64,000 nucleotides of DNA from Alistipes sp. CAG:435 (GTDB lineage: Bacteria > Bacteroidota > Bacteroidia > Bacteroidales > UBA932): contig FR893142.1 in NCBI GenBank assembly GCA_000433355.1, forward strand, positions 1 to 64,000, given 5' to 3'. Below are positions 50,454 to 59,656 of the stretch, piece after piece. Under the pieces are notes generated by a model. The model was given only the letters and a program-made list of their open reading frames with translations. It was not told the DNA's origin and searched no databases. How positions within the stretch are numbered: the first letter of the stretch is position 1; every line of letters begins with the position of its first letter. The position numbers and the translations under genes were made by a program.

Positions 50454-53093
50454 CTATATTACCTCAAGCTCGTTGGAAGTTATCCAGCCCTGACGTCCAT
50501 CCGCAAGTGAGATATTTCTCCAAGTGCCCACCTCGTCCAGAATCGTGACTTTCGTGCCTTCGTGGATCACGAAAAGATCCTTTGACGAGCCGGATGACGG
50601 AGAACTTTTCACCGATGAAACCGGTGACATCACGATCGCCGTGTCGGTCTTCACACTGTCGGATTTCTGCCAGATTGAGAAACTCAAAGCCCCGGCGGAA
50701 AGCAGCAGAAGCACGATTCCGCAATAGAAGCCCACACGTCTTTTGCCGACCGACGAACCCAGCAGAAACAGAAGTCCCATCACCAGCGCGGCGGCAAACA
50801 GCACAAGGAATATGGCAGCCCAAGCGTTGGAACTCATCAAATAGCATATCTTCCGGGCGAAACTCTTGAGAATAAACTCGGGAACAGGCTCAATCTTGTC
50901 CTGTACGAAATTATTCGTGAACTCCAGATTGTAACGGGCATCCGAATATGACGGATCAAGCCTTAATGCCCTCTCATAGTTCAAAATGGCCTTAGGATAA
51001 TTGCCCTGCTTGAACCAGGCGTTGCCAAGGTTGTAGTACAACTTGGCGGACTTCTGTCCGGACTCTTCAATGGAAGTCCAAGCCGCTGAGGCATCGGAGA
51101 ACTTTCCGTCCGTGTAGGCCTGCACACCTGCTGTCCAAAGTGAGTCCAGATCCTTCGCCTGGATATTCATTGAAGCTCCAAGAGACAGGAGCAGTGTCAC
51201 GACCGTGACGACCTTTCTCAATGATTTTCCGCCTGTTTTGAGCCCAGAGTCGATTGACGAGATCACTTTCAGCGCGGCATCGTAGTGCGACCTCATAGCC
51301 TCGTTGCCACCGTCAGGAGAATAACGGGCGAACTCACAAGCGTCAAGAAGATCGGTGAAAGCCTTTGTCTGCTCCTCGCTCACACCACCCTCGGTAAGAG
51401 CTGAAGCGATGTTATCCTTGCTTATCTCGGACATATCCATATTCAATTTGTCGGAAACGAATCCTATGAGAGCCTTGTGAAGTTCCTCATAGAAAGCGGT
51501 ATAGAGGTTCTTGTCAAGATATTCGCCAGCCAGCTTGAGACGCTTCTGAGCCATCTTCGTGGCGCGCCTGTTCTTCGTGCCGGCGACATCCGCACGCATC
51601 GCGGCCACCTTTCTGAACGCAAGGTACACCGAGGTCGCCCCCAGGATCATCAAAGCCAGCAGAATCCAGAAGAACACAGAACCGACGAAGAAAGAACCTG
51701 AACCGGACAGGCCAGGCTTGCCTGTGAATATGAACCTGATGTCATCGGCAAGGCTCTTCACGTCCTTCCTCTCGACTCCGGAATTGACCGTTGTCACAGG
51801 AGTGGAATCCCCTCCCTTTCCCTTGGCAACCTTGACATGCAATGGTTCTGTCCTGAGGGTCACATATTTACCGGCATTGACATCATAGTAGGAATATTCC
51901 ACCGGTTCGATCGTGAAGTCTCCGTGGCTTCTCGGGATGAAAGGATATTCAAAAGACTTGCTGCCGGAAGTGCCGCCGTTGCTCTTGTCGGTGTTTTCGG
52001 TTGTTTTGGTGTCATATACCTCAAAGTCAGGCGGGAAGTTGACTTTCGGCTCCTCCAGAAGAGCCACATTTCCGCGGCCGGAGACCGTGATGACCAGGGA
52101 GGCAGCATCGTGGGTCTTGAGGTTGTCCGTGGTGAGACGCGCGGATATTCCGAAATTGCCGACACCGCCACCGAATGAGGCAGGCTGTCCGGCCGGAAGC
52201 GGATTTACCTTGACCTTGACCGCCGGAGTTGTCACCCTTTTGCGGATGGTCCTATATTCATCCTGAAAGAAACTGTCGAACAAGCTGTTTGAAGTGGAAG
52301 GCGCCGTCCTGATGTTCACGAGGCAGACAAGCTCGGCCGGATCAATCGTGATCGTGCCAGGCTGCTGAGGAATCAGGACGTAAGTCCTTAGCACGGCAGT
52401 GTTGTAGATCTTGTCGTCCAGGCTTTCGCGCTTAAACTCGATATTATTCGGGACGTATGTCTCCTGACTCCAGAAGCCGTTGAATGTAGGAAACTTGGCA
52501 TTCTCGAAACCAACGACATTGGCTCTTTGGTAGATCTTCAAAGTAGCGGTGATCGGCTCTCCGATGACAACTTCCGTGCGGCTAAGGGATAGTCTCATGA
52601 ACAAATCGTTGGAGGAAATCTCACCGGAACCGGTTGAGGATGTCTGCCCTCCGCCAGAGGACTTGCCGCCGTTCTGTCCTGAAGACCGAGAAGACGAGGC
52701 ACCGTCGCTCACGACCTGTATGGAAGCCTGTGTGGATGAGATCCTGTCCCCTGAAAGCAGGGCCGTGGCCACTGGAAGTTGGAATGTTCCGGTAGCTTTA
52801 GGAATCAGAATGTAGGTGAAAGTTGTCTGATGGGAGGATGACCTCTTGCCATTGATGATCTGAATGCTTGAACTGGAGCCTTTCTGTGGCCCCCATACCA
52901 GTTGGAAATCATCGCCGGACGACCATTGGAAATCGGACGGGCTCTTTTCTCCCTCAATTATGAAAGTGACATTGAACTGCTCGTTCACAGCGACAACATC
53001 CGGAGCCTCGACCCTAATCACATTCTGGGCTGACATCTGAAAAATGGCTGTGAGCAAAAAAGCTACAATGCAAAACAATTTCTTCATATTCAT
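50454..53093 (-). CDS. BatD-BatE fusion protein
   Basis: This 879-residue exported membrane protein has a signal peptide (LLTAIFQMSAQ) and BatD-type beta domains (VIRVEAPDVVAVNEQFNVTFIIEGEKSPSDF and VKVNPLPAGQPASFGGGVGNF). After a membrane segment near 460-480 come a helical region and further hydrophobic segments. The C-terminal third adds a TPR pair (SAKLYYNLGNAWFKQGNYPKAILNYERALRLDPSY) and an SH3-like tail (VTILDEVGTWRNISLADGRQGWI), the features of BatE. BatD and BatE are therefore joined. It is the last gene of the Bat operon. GTG, ATG and GAATATG starts cluster within 10 bp. Confidence 0.85.
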   Translation of the reverse strand: MNMKKLFCIVAFLLTAIFQMSAQNVIRVEAPDVVAVNEQFNVTFIIEGEKSPSDFQWSSGDDFQLVWGPQKGSSSSIQIINGKRSSSHQTTFTYILIPKATGTFQLPVATALLSGDRISSTQASIQVVSDGASSSRSSGQNGGKSSGGGQTSSTGSGEISSNDLFMRLSLSRTEVVIGEPITATLKIYQRANVVGFENAKFPTFNGFWSQETYVPNNIEFKRESLDDKIYNTAVLRTYVLIPQQPGTITIDPAELVCLVNIRTAPSTSNSLFDSFFQDEYRTIRKRVTTPAVKVKVNPLPAGQPASFGGGVGNFGISARLTTDNLKTHDAASLVITVSGRGNVALLEEPKVNFPPDFEVYDTKTTENTDKSNGGTSGSKSFEYPFIPRSHGDFTIEPVEYSYYDVNAGKYVTLRTEPLHVKVAKGKGGDSTPVTTVNSGVERKDVKSLADDIRFIFTGKPGLSGSGSFFVGSVFFWILLALMILGATSVYLAFRKVAAMRADVAGTKNRRATKMAQKRLKLAGEYLDKNLYTAFYEELHKALIGFVSDKLNMDMSEISKDNIASALTEGGVSEEQTKAFTDLLDACEFARYSPDGGNEAMRSHYDAALKVISSIDSGLKTGGKSLRKVVTVVTLLLSLGASMNIQAKDLDSLWTAGVQAYTDGKFSDASAAWTSIEESGQKSAKLYYNLGNAWFKQGNYPKAILNYERALRLDPSYSDARYNLEFTNNFVQDKIEPVPEFILKSFARKICYLMSSNAWAAIFLVLFAAALVMGLLFLLGSSVGKRRVGFYCGIVLLLLSAGALSFSIWQKSDSVKTDTAIVMSPVSSVKSSPSSGSSKDLFVIHEGTKVTILDEVGTWRNISLADGRQGWITSNELEVI

Positions 53094-53097
53094 CACT

Positions 53098-53874
53098 TTA
53101 CCAATTCTTTTCTTTCTGGCGGGCTTTCAGCAATGCCGCCTTCTCCTTGTTGACCTTGTCCTGGGTTTCCTTCTCACGGGCCTGGACAGCCTTCAGCATC
53201 TGCTGCGCCTGCTGTGGGGAAATCTTGGCGTCTCCCTGTCCCTCACCTTGCTGAGGCTTCGGCTGATCACCTTGATTCTGATCATGGTTTTGATCATTAT
53301 TTTGGTTTTGATCCTGATTCTGATCCTTGTTCTGGTCGTTGTCCTGATTCTGCCCGTTATTGTTGTTCTGATTGTCCTGGTTCTGGTTGTTGTTCTGATC
53401 TTGATTCTGCTGGCCATCACCGCCGTCGCCACCTTCGTTCTTCAGCATCTGCTTGGCGTAGGCATAGTTCTCCTTGGCGTCCAGGTCTCCGGGATTACGA
53501 AGCAAGGACTGTTTGTAGGCATCCACAGCGGCTTTCCAGTCCTTCTTCTGGACAGCGATGTTGCCAAGATTATAATAATAGTCAGCTGAATTGGCCGAAA
53601 CCGGAGCGGCATCCTTCAATCTTCCCAAAGACTTTCCGGCCTCATCGAAATTGCCCTCACGATAAAGAGCTCCGGCAAGGTTGTAATTGGCGGCGAATGA
53701 CGAGGAGTCCTTCACCTGAGCCTTACGGTACTCTATCTCAGCGTTCTGCCAGTTTCCTTTCTTGAACTGACGGTTGCCGGCACGGACCTCCTTGCGGTCA
53801 GTCTGCGCAAGCGCCACCGCACAGGAAAGCAGCAGTAAAAATGCCGTCAATGAATATTTCAAAATAGTCCTCAT
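53098..53874 (-). CDS. batC: BatC TPR protein with Q/N/D-rich tail
   Basis: This 258-residue exported protein has a signal peptide and tetratricopeptide repeats (FAANYNLAGALYREGNFDEAGKSLGRLKDA and YYYNLGNIAVQKKDWKAAVDAYKQSL). A ~55-residue low-complexity Gln/Asn/Asp segment (about residues 155-212) and a charged helical tail follow. In the Bat system BatC is a periplasmic partner of BatB/BatE. Its end lies a few bases before batD; its start overlaps batB by 4 bp. The repeat tract is nearly pure Q/N/D and prone to length change. Confidence 0.87.
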   Translation of the reverse strand: MRTILKYSLTAFLLLLSCAVALAQTDRKEVRAGNRQFKKGNWQNAEIEYRKAQVKDSSSFAANYNLAGALYREGNFDEAGKSLGRLKDAAPVSANSADYYYNLGNIAVQKKDWKAAVDAYKQSLLRNPGDLDAKENYAYAKQMLKNEGGDGGDGQQNQDQNNNQNQDNQNNNNGQNQDNDQNKDQNQDQNQNNDQNHDQNQGDQPKPQQGEGQGDAKISPQQAQQMLKAVQAREKETQDKVNKEKAALLKARQKEKNW

Positions 53875-54881
53875 TTCTTTTCCTCAAACAAATGTCTGCG
53901 TGAACGTCTTTCACCTATAAGCATCTCAAGGGCGAAGAACGCCAGCGCTATTCCGAGAAAATACATAAACTGCTCGTCATATTCCTCGAATACCACGGAA
54001 TTATATTCCTCATCCTCCATCTTCCGGATGTCGTTGATGATAGGTGTAAGGCCGAATTCATCGTTGCCAGCGTGGACGTATGCCCCGCCTCCAGCGGAAG
54101 CGACCTCCTTGAGGGTCTCCTCGTCCAGACGGGTCACGACAATATTCCCGTCCTTGTCCTTCAGAAGTCCTCCGTCCATCGGAATCGGCTGTCCGTCAGC
54201 GGATCCCACACCGATTGTATAGACCTTGATCCCTGCCTCGGCGGCCTGCTTGGCGGCGGCCACCGCATCGTCCTCGTGGTTCTCGCCATCGGTGATCACG
54301 ATGATCGCGCGGCTGTGCTCGCTCTGCGCGCTGAATCCACGGATCGCTGTGTTGATCGCGTCGCCTATCGCCGTTCCCTGAATAGGGATCGACTCTGTCG
54401 AGATGGAGTTCAGGAACATCTTGGCGCTCACATAGTCAGATGTGATCGGCAACTGGACGAACGATGTTCCGGCGAACACAATCAAGCCGATCCTGTCATC
54501 CTGAAGTTTGTCGGTGATTCTGGAAATCGCCAACTTCGCCCTTTCCAACCGGTTAGGGGAATAATCCTTGGCAAGCATCGAGTTGGACACATCCAAGGCT
54601 ATCATGATCTCTGCCCCTTTGGTCTTGTGTTCTTTCAGTTTGGCGCCGTTCTGCGGTCTGGACAGACCGATAGCGAAGAAGAAAAACGCCAACGAGAAAA
54701 GGACCGTCCTCACCCACAACTTATTACGAGACCATGAAGGCATAAGTTCATTCACAAGAGCCTCGTCTCCGAATCTGCGCAGACGACGACGCCTGTTCCA
54801 AAGCCAAAGTCCCATTCCGAGGAAAAAGAACGGAATCAGGAGCAAAAGCAAAAGATAATGTGGTGCGGCGAATATTATCAT
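53871..54881 (-). CDS. batB: BatB von Willebrand factor A protein
   Basis: This 336-residue inner-membrane protein has two membrane segments at the N-terminus and one near the C-terminus, flanking a VWA domain. The MIDAS motif is DVSNS (IMIALDVSNSMLAKDYSPNR), with the TDGENH segment later. It overlaps batA and batC by 4 bp each, so translation of batA-B-C is coupled. Bat proteins support oxygen and stress tolerance in Bacteroides; how the VWA pair acts is not known in detail. Confidence 0.92.
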   Translation of the reverse strand: MIIFAAPHYLLLLLLIPFFFLGMGLWLWNRRRRLRRFGDEALVNELMPSWSRNKLWVRTVLFSLAFFFFAIGLSRPQNGAKLKEHKTKGAEIMIALDVSNSMLAKDYSPNRLERAKLAISRITDKLQDDRIGLIVFAGTSFVQLPITSDYVSAKMFLNSISTESIPIQGTAIGDAINTAIRGFSAQSEHSRAIIVITDGENHEDDAVAAAKQAAEAGIKVYTIGVGSADGQPIPMDGGLLKDKDGNIVVTRLDEETLKEVASAGGGAYVHAGNDEFGLTPIINDIRKMEDEEYNSVVFEEYDEQFMYFLGIALAFFALEMLIGERRSRRHLFEEKK

Positions 54882-55861
54882 GGCAACCTCCTCATCAACA
54901 GTTTAACAAGAGCCTCCAACAACAGACAGATCAAAGCCGCGAGAGCGTAGGCGCCGAAAAGTTCCTTATAGACAGGGAAACTATCAATGGTCGTGCGCGC
55001 CTTCTCCATCTTGTTGATGTCCGAATATATTTCAGCAAGCTTTGTGTTGTCGGTAGCCCTGAAATATTTCCCCCCAGTCATCGAGGCTATGTTGGAGAGC
55101 AGTTTCTCGTCAAGCTCCACCTTGACATTCTGCATCTGGACTCCCCACGGGGTCATCACAGGATACGGTGCCTCTCCATTGGCTCCGACACCGATAGTGT
55201 AAACCCTTATCCCGTAGGTTTTTGCGATCTCTGCGGCAGTCTCTGGAGAAATCTCTCCACAGTTGTTCACGCCATCGGTGAGCAGGATCACGACCCGGCT
55301 CTTGGCATCGGAATCCTTGATTCTGGCTACCGCCGTGGCTAGTCCGTTGCCGATAGCGGTTCCATCCTCGATCAAATCTGTGGAAATCTCTTTCATCAGG
55401 TTGATCAGAGTAGCCCTGTCGGTCGTCAGCGGACACTGTGTGTAGCTCTCACCTGCGAAAACCACGATTCCCATCCTGTCGGACGGTCTCTGCGCGATGA
55501 ACTCGATGGCGATGTCCTTGGCGGCGCTGATTCGGTCCGGAGTGAAATCTCTGGCTAACATACTCGTGGAGACATCCATCGCAAGCACGATGTCAATTCC
55601 CTCGGTGTCAACCTTTTCAATCTTGGTTGATGAACGAGGCCGGGCGATCGCGACCACAATCAGCGAAAGCGCGGCGACCCTCAGGACAAAAGGAATATGC
55701 CTGATCACCCCGAGGACAGTCTTTCCACCTTTCTTCCAAGGCGTGACGCTTGATACTCTCAAATGCGGACGACGGTCTTTCAGTTCCACGTACAGATAGC
55801 GGAGAACCAGCAAGGCCGGAACCACAAGGAGCCAAAGCAGTTTAGGATATTCAAAGAACAT
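54878..55861 (-). CDS. batA: BatA von Willebrand factor A protein
   Basis: This 327-residue membrane protein is like BatB, with an N-terminal segment (LLWLLVVPALLVLRYLYVEL), a VWA domain with MIDAS DVSTS (VLAMDVSTSMLARDFTPDR), LTDGVNNCGE, and a C-terminal membrane helix. It overlaps the preceding accessory gene by one base and batB by 4 bp. The VWA domains of BatA and BatB are probably a pair facing the periplasm. Confidence 0.92.
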   Translation of the reverse strand: MFFEYPKLLWLLVVPALLVLRYLYVELKDRRPHLRVSSVTPWKKGGKTVLGVIRHIPFVLRVAALSLIVVAIARPRSSTKIEKVDTEGIDIVLAMDVSTSMLARDFTPDRISAAKDIAIEFIAQRPSDRMGIVVFAGESYTQCPLTTDRATLINLMKEISTDLIEDGTAIGNGLATAVARIKDSDAKSRVVILLTDGVNNCGEISPETAAEIAKTYGIRVYTIGVGANGEAPYPVMTPWGVQMQNVKVELDEKLLSNIASMTGGKYFRATDNTKLAEIYSDINKMEKARTTIDSFPVYKELFGAYALAALICLLLEALVKLLMRRLP

Positions 55862-56913
55862 TACGCCTCACCTCCTTCTTTTTTAGCCGGGGATTTCGCT
55901 TCAGCCGCCTTCCGGGCAGCCTCCTCCTCAGCAAGTTGGGACTGATAAGTGACTGTCACAAAGCGCACCGCGGCAGGAAGTGCGGTGGCATTCTCCTCAT
56001 CCGAAGCGGAAGCCTTGGCGAACTTAACAAAGTCAGCCGTCTCGAAAAGCGTCTTCATCTCCTCATAAAGATCCGCGGGAACTCCGGAAGATTTCAGATC
56101 CTTGAATATCTCAGCCGTCGTCATCTCCATGGCGTCTATGCCGTAGCGCGCGTCAATATATTCCCTCAGCGCGTCCGTGATTCCGGAATAGAACGTCTTC
56201 TGCTTCTCCGGTGCCCAGTATTTGCTGCCACGGAAATGGTCCAGCCTTCGCAAAGCGACCAGATAAGGCGGATCCTTGTGAGCGACACTTCCCTCTTTCT
56301 TCCGCCTCATAGCGAAGAAAGCCCAGATCAGGATGACAACAATCGCGACCGCCCATATTCCTAGAACATAAGGGATTATCTCCGAGGCCTTGAGCGGATA
56401 GCGGATCTGGCCTTTGATGTCGTGGATCTGATAGGTCGTTGTGTCCACCGGCATCGTAAAGATGTCAAGTTTCTGTGAAGCGAAGACCAACGTGTCAATC
56501 CTGTCCACTCCTGAAGCCCTCACCAAGGACAGCGGCAAAAGTTCGTATTTACCTTCGTCAAAGGATGTTATGATCATCGAGACATCAATGTCGTACGACT
56601 TTGGCTCATTCTTTTTGCCCTGGACCTTGACCGTGTCAACCATGAAAGGCAGAACGATCTCCACGCTGTCCATAAAGCCCTTGGAGAAATCAGGCAGGGC
56701 GAAACGGGTTCCCTCCGCAACATCCTTAAGATGGAATCCGTAGCGGAACTGGTCGCCGATCAGCGCCGAGTCACGTTTCTGGAGAGGCTCCAGGAAGGAA
56801 TCCTCCGACTTTATCAGCATACCTTTACTTTGCGGGGCCTGCTGTCCGGAGGCTGCGATGGTGGTGATCATCGCGGCGCAGAAAAGCGACAAACCGTAAA
56901 TCAATCTCTTCAT
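55861..56913 (-). CDS. Bat operon accessory membrane protein
   Basis: This 350-residue protein has a signal peptide (MKRLIYGLSLFCAAMITTIAASG), an extracytoplasmic beta domain and one membrane segment (about residues 182-208, IIPYVLGIWAVAIVVILIWAFFAM). A cytoplasmic helical domain follows (HFRGSKYWAPEKQKTFYSGITDALREYIDARYGIDAMEMTTAEIF), similar to DUF4381-type proteins that sit between DUF58 and batA genes. The end is Ala/Glu/Lys-rich. Its function is unknown; its place in the operon implies a role in the Bat complex. Confidence 0.82.
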   Translation of the reverse strand: MKRLIYGLSLFCAAMITTIAASGQQAPQSKGMLIKSEDSFLEPLQKRDSALIGDQFRYGFHLKDVAEGTRFALPDFSKGFMDSVEIVLPFMVDTVKVQGKKNEPKSYDIDVSMIITSFDEGKYELLPLSLVRASGVDRIDTLVFASQKLDIFTMPVDTTTYQIHDIKGQIRYPLKASEIIPYVLGIWAVAIVVILIWAFFAMRRKKEGSVAHKDPPYLVALRRLDHFRGSKYWAPEKQKTFYSGITDALREYIDARYGIDAMEMTTAEIFKDLKSSGVPADLYEEMKTLFETADFVKFAKASASDEENATALPAAVRFVTVTYQSQLAEEEAARKAAEAKSPAKKEGGEA

Positions 56914-56915
56914 CT

Positions 56916-57809
56916 CTATCTCCTCCCGAAAAATGTCATCAAGCCTTTGACATAATCCTGATTTGTGGCGATGTCCACAGAATCAATCTTATAGCGGTTG
57001 AACAGCTTCCTCTCCCCATCCTCGACGGCACCGAACCATTTTGAATATTCAGCCCTCGTCCTCTTGCTGGAGGTATTGATCCAGGCCGACTCGCCTGTCT
57101 CGGAGTCCTTGACGTGCACCAGACCGACATCCGGAATCGTCCTCTCACGAGGGTCGTGAACCTTGATGACGGAAATGTCGTGACGGTTGCGGGCAACTTT
57201 CAAGGCATCTTCATAGCGAGGCGAGCCATCCGGATTGGCATCCAGCATGTCGGAAAGCACGAAAGCCGTGCATTTCTTCTTCATAGCGTTCGTCAGGTAC
57301 CGCAGAGCCTGTCCGACATCCGTTCCGTTGGATTTAGGCTTGAGCTCGATGATCTCACGGATGATGTGGAGCAGATGGCTGCGGCCCTTCTTCGGCGGGA
57401 TGAACTCCTCTACCCTGTCGCTGAAGAAAAGCGCCCCGACCTTGTCGTTGTTGATTATGGCCGAGAAACTCAAGACCGCCGCGATCTCCGCTATCAGATC
57501 CCTCTTCGTCCTCTCGCTCGTTCCGAAAAGACCTGAACGGCTGATGTCGATCAGAAGGACGACCGTCATCTCCCTCTCCTCCTCGAAAACCTTGACGTAA
57601 GGAGAGCGCAGACGGGCGGTCACATTCCAGTCCATAGAACGCACATCGTCCCCGTACTGGTACTCACGCACCTCGCTGAAGGCCATTCCACGGCCTTTGA
57701 AGGCACTGTGATATTCACCGGCGAAGATCTGGTGGGACAGAGCCCTGGTGCGGATCTCTATCTTGCGGACCTTGCGCAGGAGTTCATTGGCTGAGGAATT
57801 AGCTGCCAT
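56916..57809 (-). CDS. DUF58 domain protein of the Bat operon
   Basis: This 297-residue cytoplasmic protein has the DUF58 signature EYHSAFKGRGMAFSEVREYQYGDDVRSMDWNVTARLRSPYVKVFEEEREMTV. A VWA-like half follows with DISRSG as a variant MIDAS. It is normally partnered with a MoxR ATPase, here encoded 34 bp upstream. The ATG at 57809 in GAATATG is preferred over a TTG six bases upstream. No membrane segment is seen. Confidence 0.92.
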   Translation of the reverse strand: MAANSSANELLRKVRKIEIRTRALSHQIFAGEYHSAFKGRGMAFSEVREYQYGDDVRSMDWNVTARLRSPYVKVFEEEREMTVVLLIDISRSGLFGTSERTKRDLIAEIAAVLSFSAIINNDKVGALFFSDRVEEFIPPKKGRSHLLHIIREIIELKPKSNGTDVGQALRYLTNAMKKKCTAFVLSDMLDANPDGSPRYEDALKVARNRHDISVIKVHDPRERTIPDVGLVHVKDSETGESAWINTSSKRTRAEYSKWFGAVEDGERKLFNRYKIDSVDIATNQDYVKGLMTFFGRR

Positions 57810-57843
57810 ATTCAAAAACCTGAATTAAACCAAACATAGTCCA

Positions 57844-58836
57844 TTACGGGACCTGTACGGCGTTGATCACTTCGGCGATGATCTGCTCGGTCGTGACATT
57901 CTCCGCCTCGGCCTCGTAGGTCAGTCCGATTCTGTGGCGCAGGACCTCGTTGCAGACGGCCCTGACATCCTCAGGAATCACATAGCCTCTTCTCTTGATG
58001 AAGGCGTAGGCCTTGGAAGCCATTGACAATGAGATGCTCGCACGAGGTGAGGCTCCGAACGAGATGAGATCCTTGATCTTCCCCAGACCATAATCGTCCG
58101 GAGTACGGGTGGCATATACGATGTCCACAATGTACCTTTCGATCTTCTCGTCCATATAGACATCCCTGACGACGCTTCTGGCGCGCACGATGTCCTCCGG
58201 TTTGATCACCGGATTGACTGTCGGGAACTCACCAGAATTATTCATCCTGATGATTTGCCTTTCCTCCTCTTTCTTAGGATATTTCACGATGACCTTCAGC
58301 ATGAAACGGTCCACCTGGGCCTCAGGAAGCGGATAGGTTCCCTCCTGCTCGATAGGGTTCTGCGTGGCCATCACGAGGAACGGCTCCGGAAGCTTGAACG
58401 TCTGGTCACCGATCGTCACCTGACGCTCCTGCATAGCCTCCAGAAGGGCTGACTGCACCTTCGCCGGGCTACGGTTGATCTCATCCGCGAGCACGAAGTT
58501 GGCGAAGACCGGTCCCTTGTGCACCTCGAACGACTCGTCCTTCTGTGAATATATCATCGTACCGATAAGGTCGGCAGGAAGAAGGTCCGGGGTGAACTGG
58601 ATACGGCTGAACTTCGCATCGATCGCCTTTGACAATGTACTGATGGCCAAGGTCTTCGCCAATCCCGGCACACCTTCCAGAAGAATATGTCCGTTGGCGA
58701 GAAGTCCGATCAGAAGGTTCTCCACCAGCTGTTTCTGTCCGATGATGACCTTGCCCATCTCAAGGGACAGCATATCCACGAAGGCGCTTTCCTTCTGGAT
58801 CCTGTCATTGAGTTCCTTGATGTTTACACTTTCCAT
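57844..58836 (-). CDS. MoxR-type AAA+ ATPase
   Basis: This 330-residue AAA+ ATPase has Walker A EGVPGLAKT, the DLLPADLIGT segment, Walker B NFVLADEINRSP and sensor 1 MATQNPIEQEGTYPLPEAQVDRF. MoxR ATPases remodel or activate VWA and DUF58 partner proteins, encoded in the six genes that follow on the same strand. It is the first gene of the Bat operon and is divergent from truA (44-bp gap). The length is normal. Confidence 0.95.
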   Translation of the reverse strand: MESVNIKELNDRIQKESAFVDMLSLEMGKVIIGQKQLVENLLIGLLANGHILLEGVPGLAKTLAISTLSKAIDAKFSRIQFTPDLLPADLIGTMIYSQKDESFEVHKGPVFANFVLADEINRSPAKVQSALLEAMQERQVTIGDQTFKLPEPFLVMATQNPIEQEGTYPLPEAQVDRFMLKVIVKYPKKEEERQIIRMNNSGEFPTVNPVIKPEDIVRARSVVRDVYMDEKIERYIVDIVYATRTPDDYGLGKIKDLISFGASPRASISLSMASKAYAFIKRRGYVIPEDVRAVCNEVLRHRIGLTYEAEAENVTTEQIIAEVINAVQVP

Positions 58837-58852
58837 ATTATACTGTTTTTAC

Positions 58853-58860
58853 TATTTTTG
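58853..58860 (+). promoter_or_regulatory. -7 element for truA
   Basis: TATTTTTG matches TAnnTTTG, 20 bp before the truA start codon. The -33 element is weak. Confidence 0.5.
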
Positions 58861-58880
58861 CAATCTAAACAATCATATCA

Positions 58881-59651
58881 ATGCGCTACCGGATCACCCT
58901 TTCTTATGACGGCTCGTCATTCTGCGGCTGGCAGATTCAGAACGATACAATGACCGTTCAGGAGTGTCTTCAGAATGCTCTTTCGACCCTCTTGAAGGAG
59001 GACATTGCCGTCACAGGCGCCGGACGGACCGATTCGAAGGTGAACGCCATCAACTACGTGGCCCACTTCGAGGCCTCGGATCCGGGCATTGACGCAAGCG
59101 CGGTTGGCTACAAAATAAATGCCATTTTACCCGCCGGAATCAAGGTACATTCGATCGCGCTTTGCGATCCAGAGTTCCACGCCAGATTCGACGCCACACA
59201 GCGTGAGTACAAGTACTTTATCCACCGCCGCCGGGACCCGTTTATGCGGGAATATTCCTACCTCTACACATTCCCTTTGGACGTTGAGAAGATGAACCGC
59301 GCCGCCCAGGCACTTCTCGGTAGACACGACTTCAGCTGCTTCGAGAAAGTCGGCAGCGGCAACAAGACATCCATCTGCACCGTCACCCAGGCCAGTTGGG
59401 AGACATATTCCCCCGACCACGTCAGAATGATGGGCTACCCCGCCGAGGAAGGCGACTACCTCGTCTTCACCATCCGCGCCGACCGTTTTCTCAGGAATAT
59501 GGTCCGCGCCGTGGTCGGCTCCCTCCTTGAGGTAGGCCGCGGCAAGCGCGATGAGTCCTGGATCGCCACCCTCACCCAAGGCGGATCCCGCTCCTCCGCC
59601 GGCGAATCCGTCCCCGGCAACGCCCTCTTCCTCACCAAGGTGGAATATTGA
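58881..59651 (+). CDS. truA: tRNA pseudouridine38-40 synthase
   Basis: TruA isomerises uridines 38-40 of tRNA anticodon arms. The 256-residue protein has the opening YRITLSYDGSSFCGWQIQ, the catalytic Asp in GAGRTDSKVNA, and HARFDATQREYKYFIHRR. The C-terminal segment is RFLRNMVRAVVGSLLEVGRGKR followed by GESVPGNALFLTKVEY. Its last ~41 bp (59598-59638) are duplicated 2.37 kb downstream beyond the AbiE-like island; the gene reads intact, so the insertion kept its function. Confidence 0.96.
   Translation: MRYRITLSYDGSSFCGWQIQNDTMTVQECLQNALSTLLKEDIAVTGAGRTDSKVNAINYVAHFEASDPGIDASAVGYKINAILPAGIKVHSIALCDPEFHARFDATQREYKYFIHRRRDPFMREYSYLYTFPLDVEKMNRAAQALLGRHDFSCFEKVGSGNKTSICTVTQASWETYSPDHVRMMGYPAEEGDYLVFTIRADRFLRNMVRAVVGSLLEVGRGKRDESWIATLTQGGSRSSAGESVPGNALFLTKVEY
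59598..59638 (+). repeat. Left copy of the truA-end direct repeat (attL-like)
   Basis: This 41-bp stretch within the truA 3' end recurs at 61971-62011 with one mismatch (A to C at position 22). The two copies, in the same orientation, enclose the three-gene island. The distance between them is 2373 bp. Confidence 0.8.
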
Positions 59652-59656
59652 CGAGT

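Noticed and set aside
53044..53589. Very hydrophobic plus-strand frame (LVLILIL repeats)
   Set aside because: It is the antisense reading of the Gln/Asn/Asp tract of batC, not a membrane protein.
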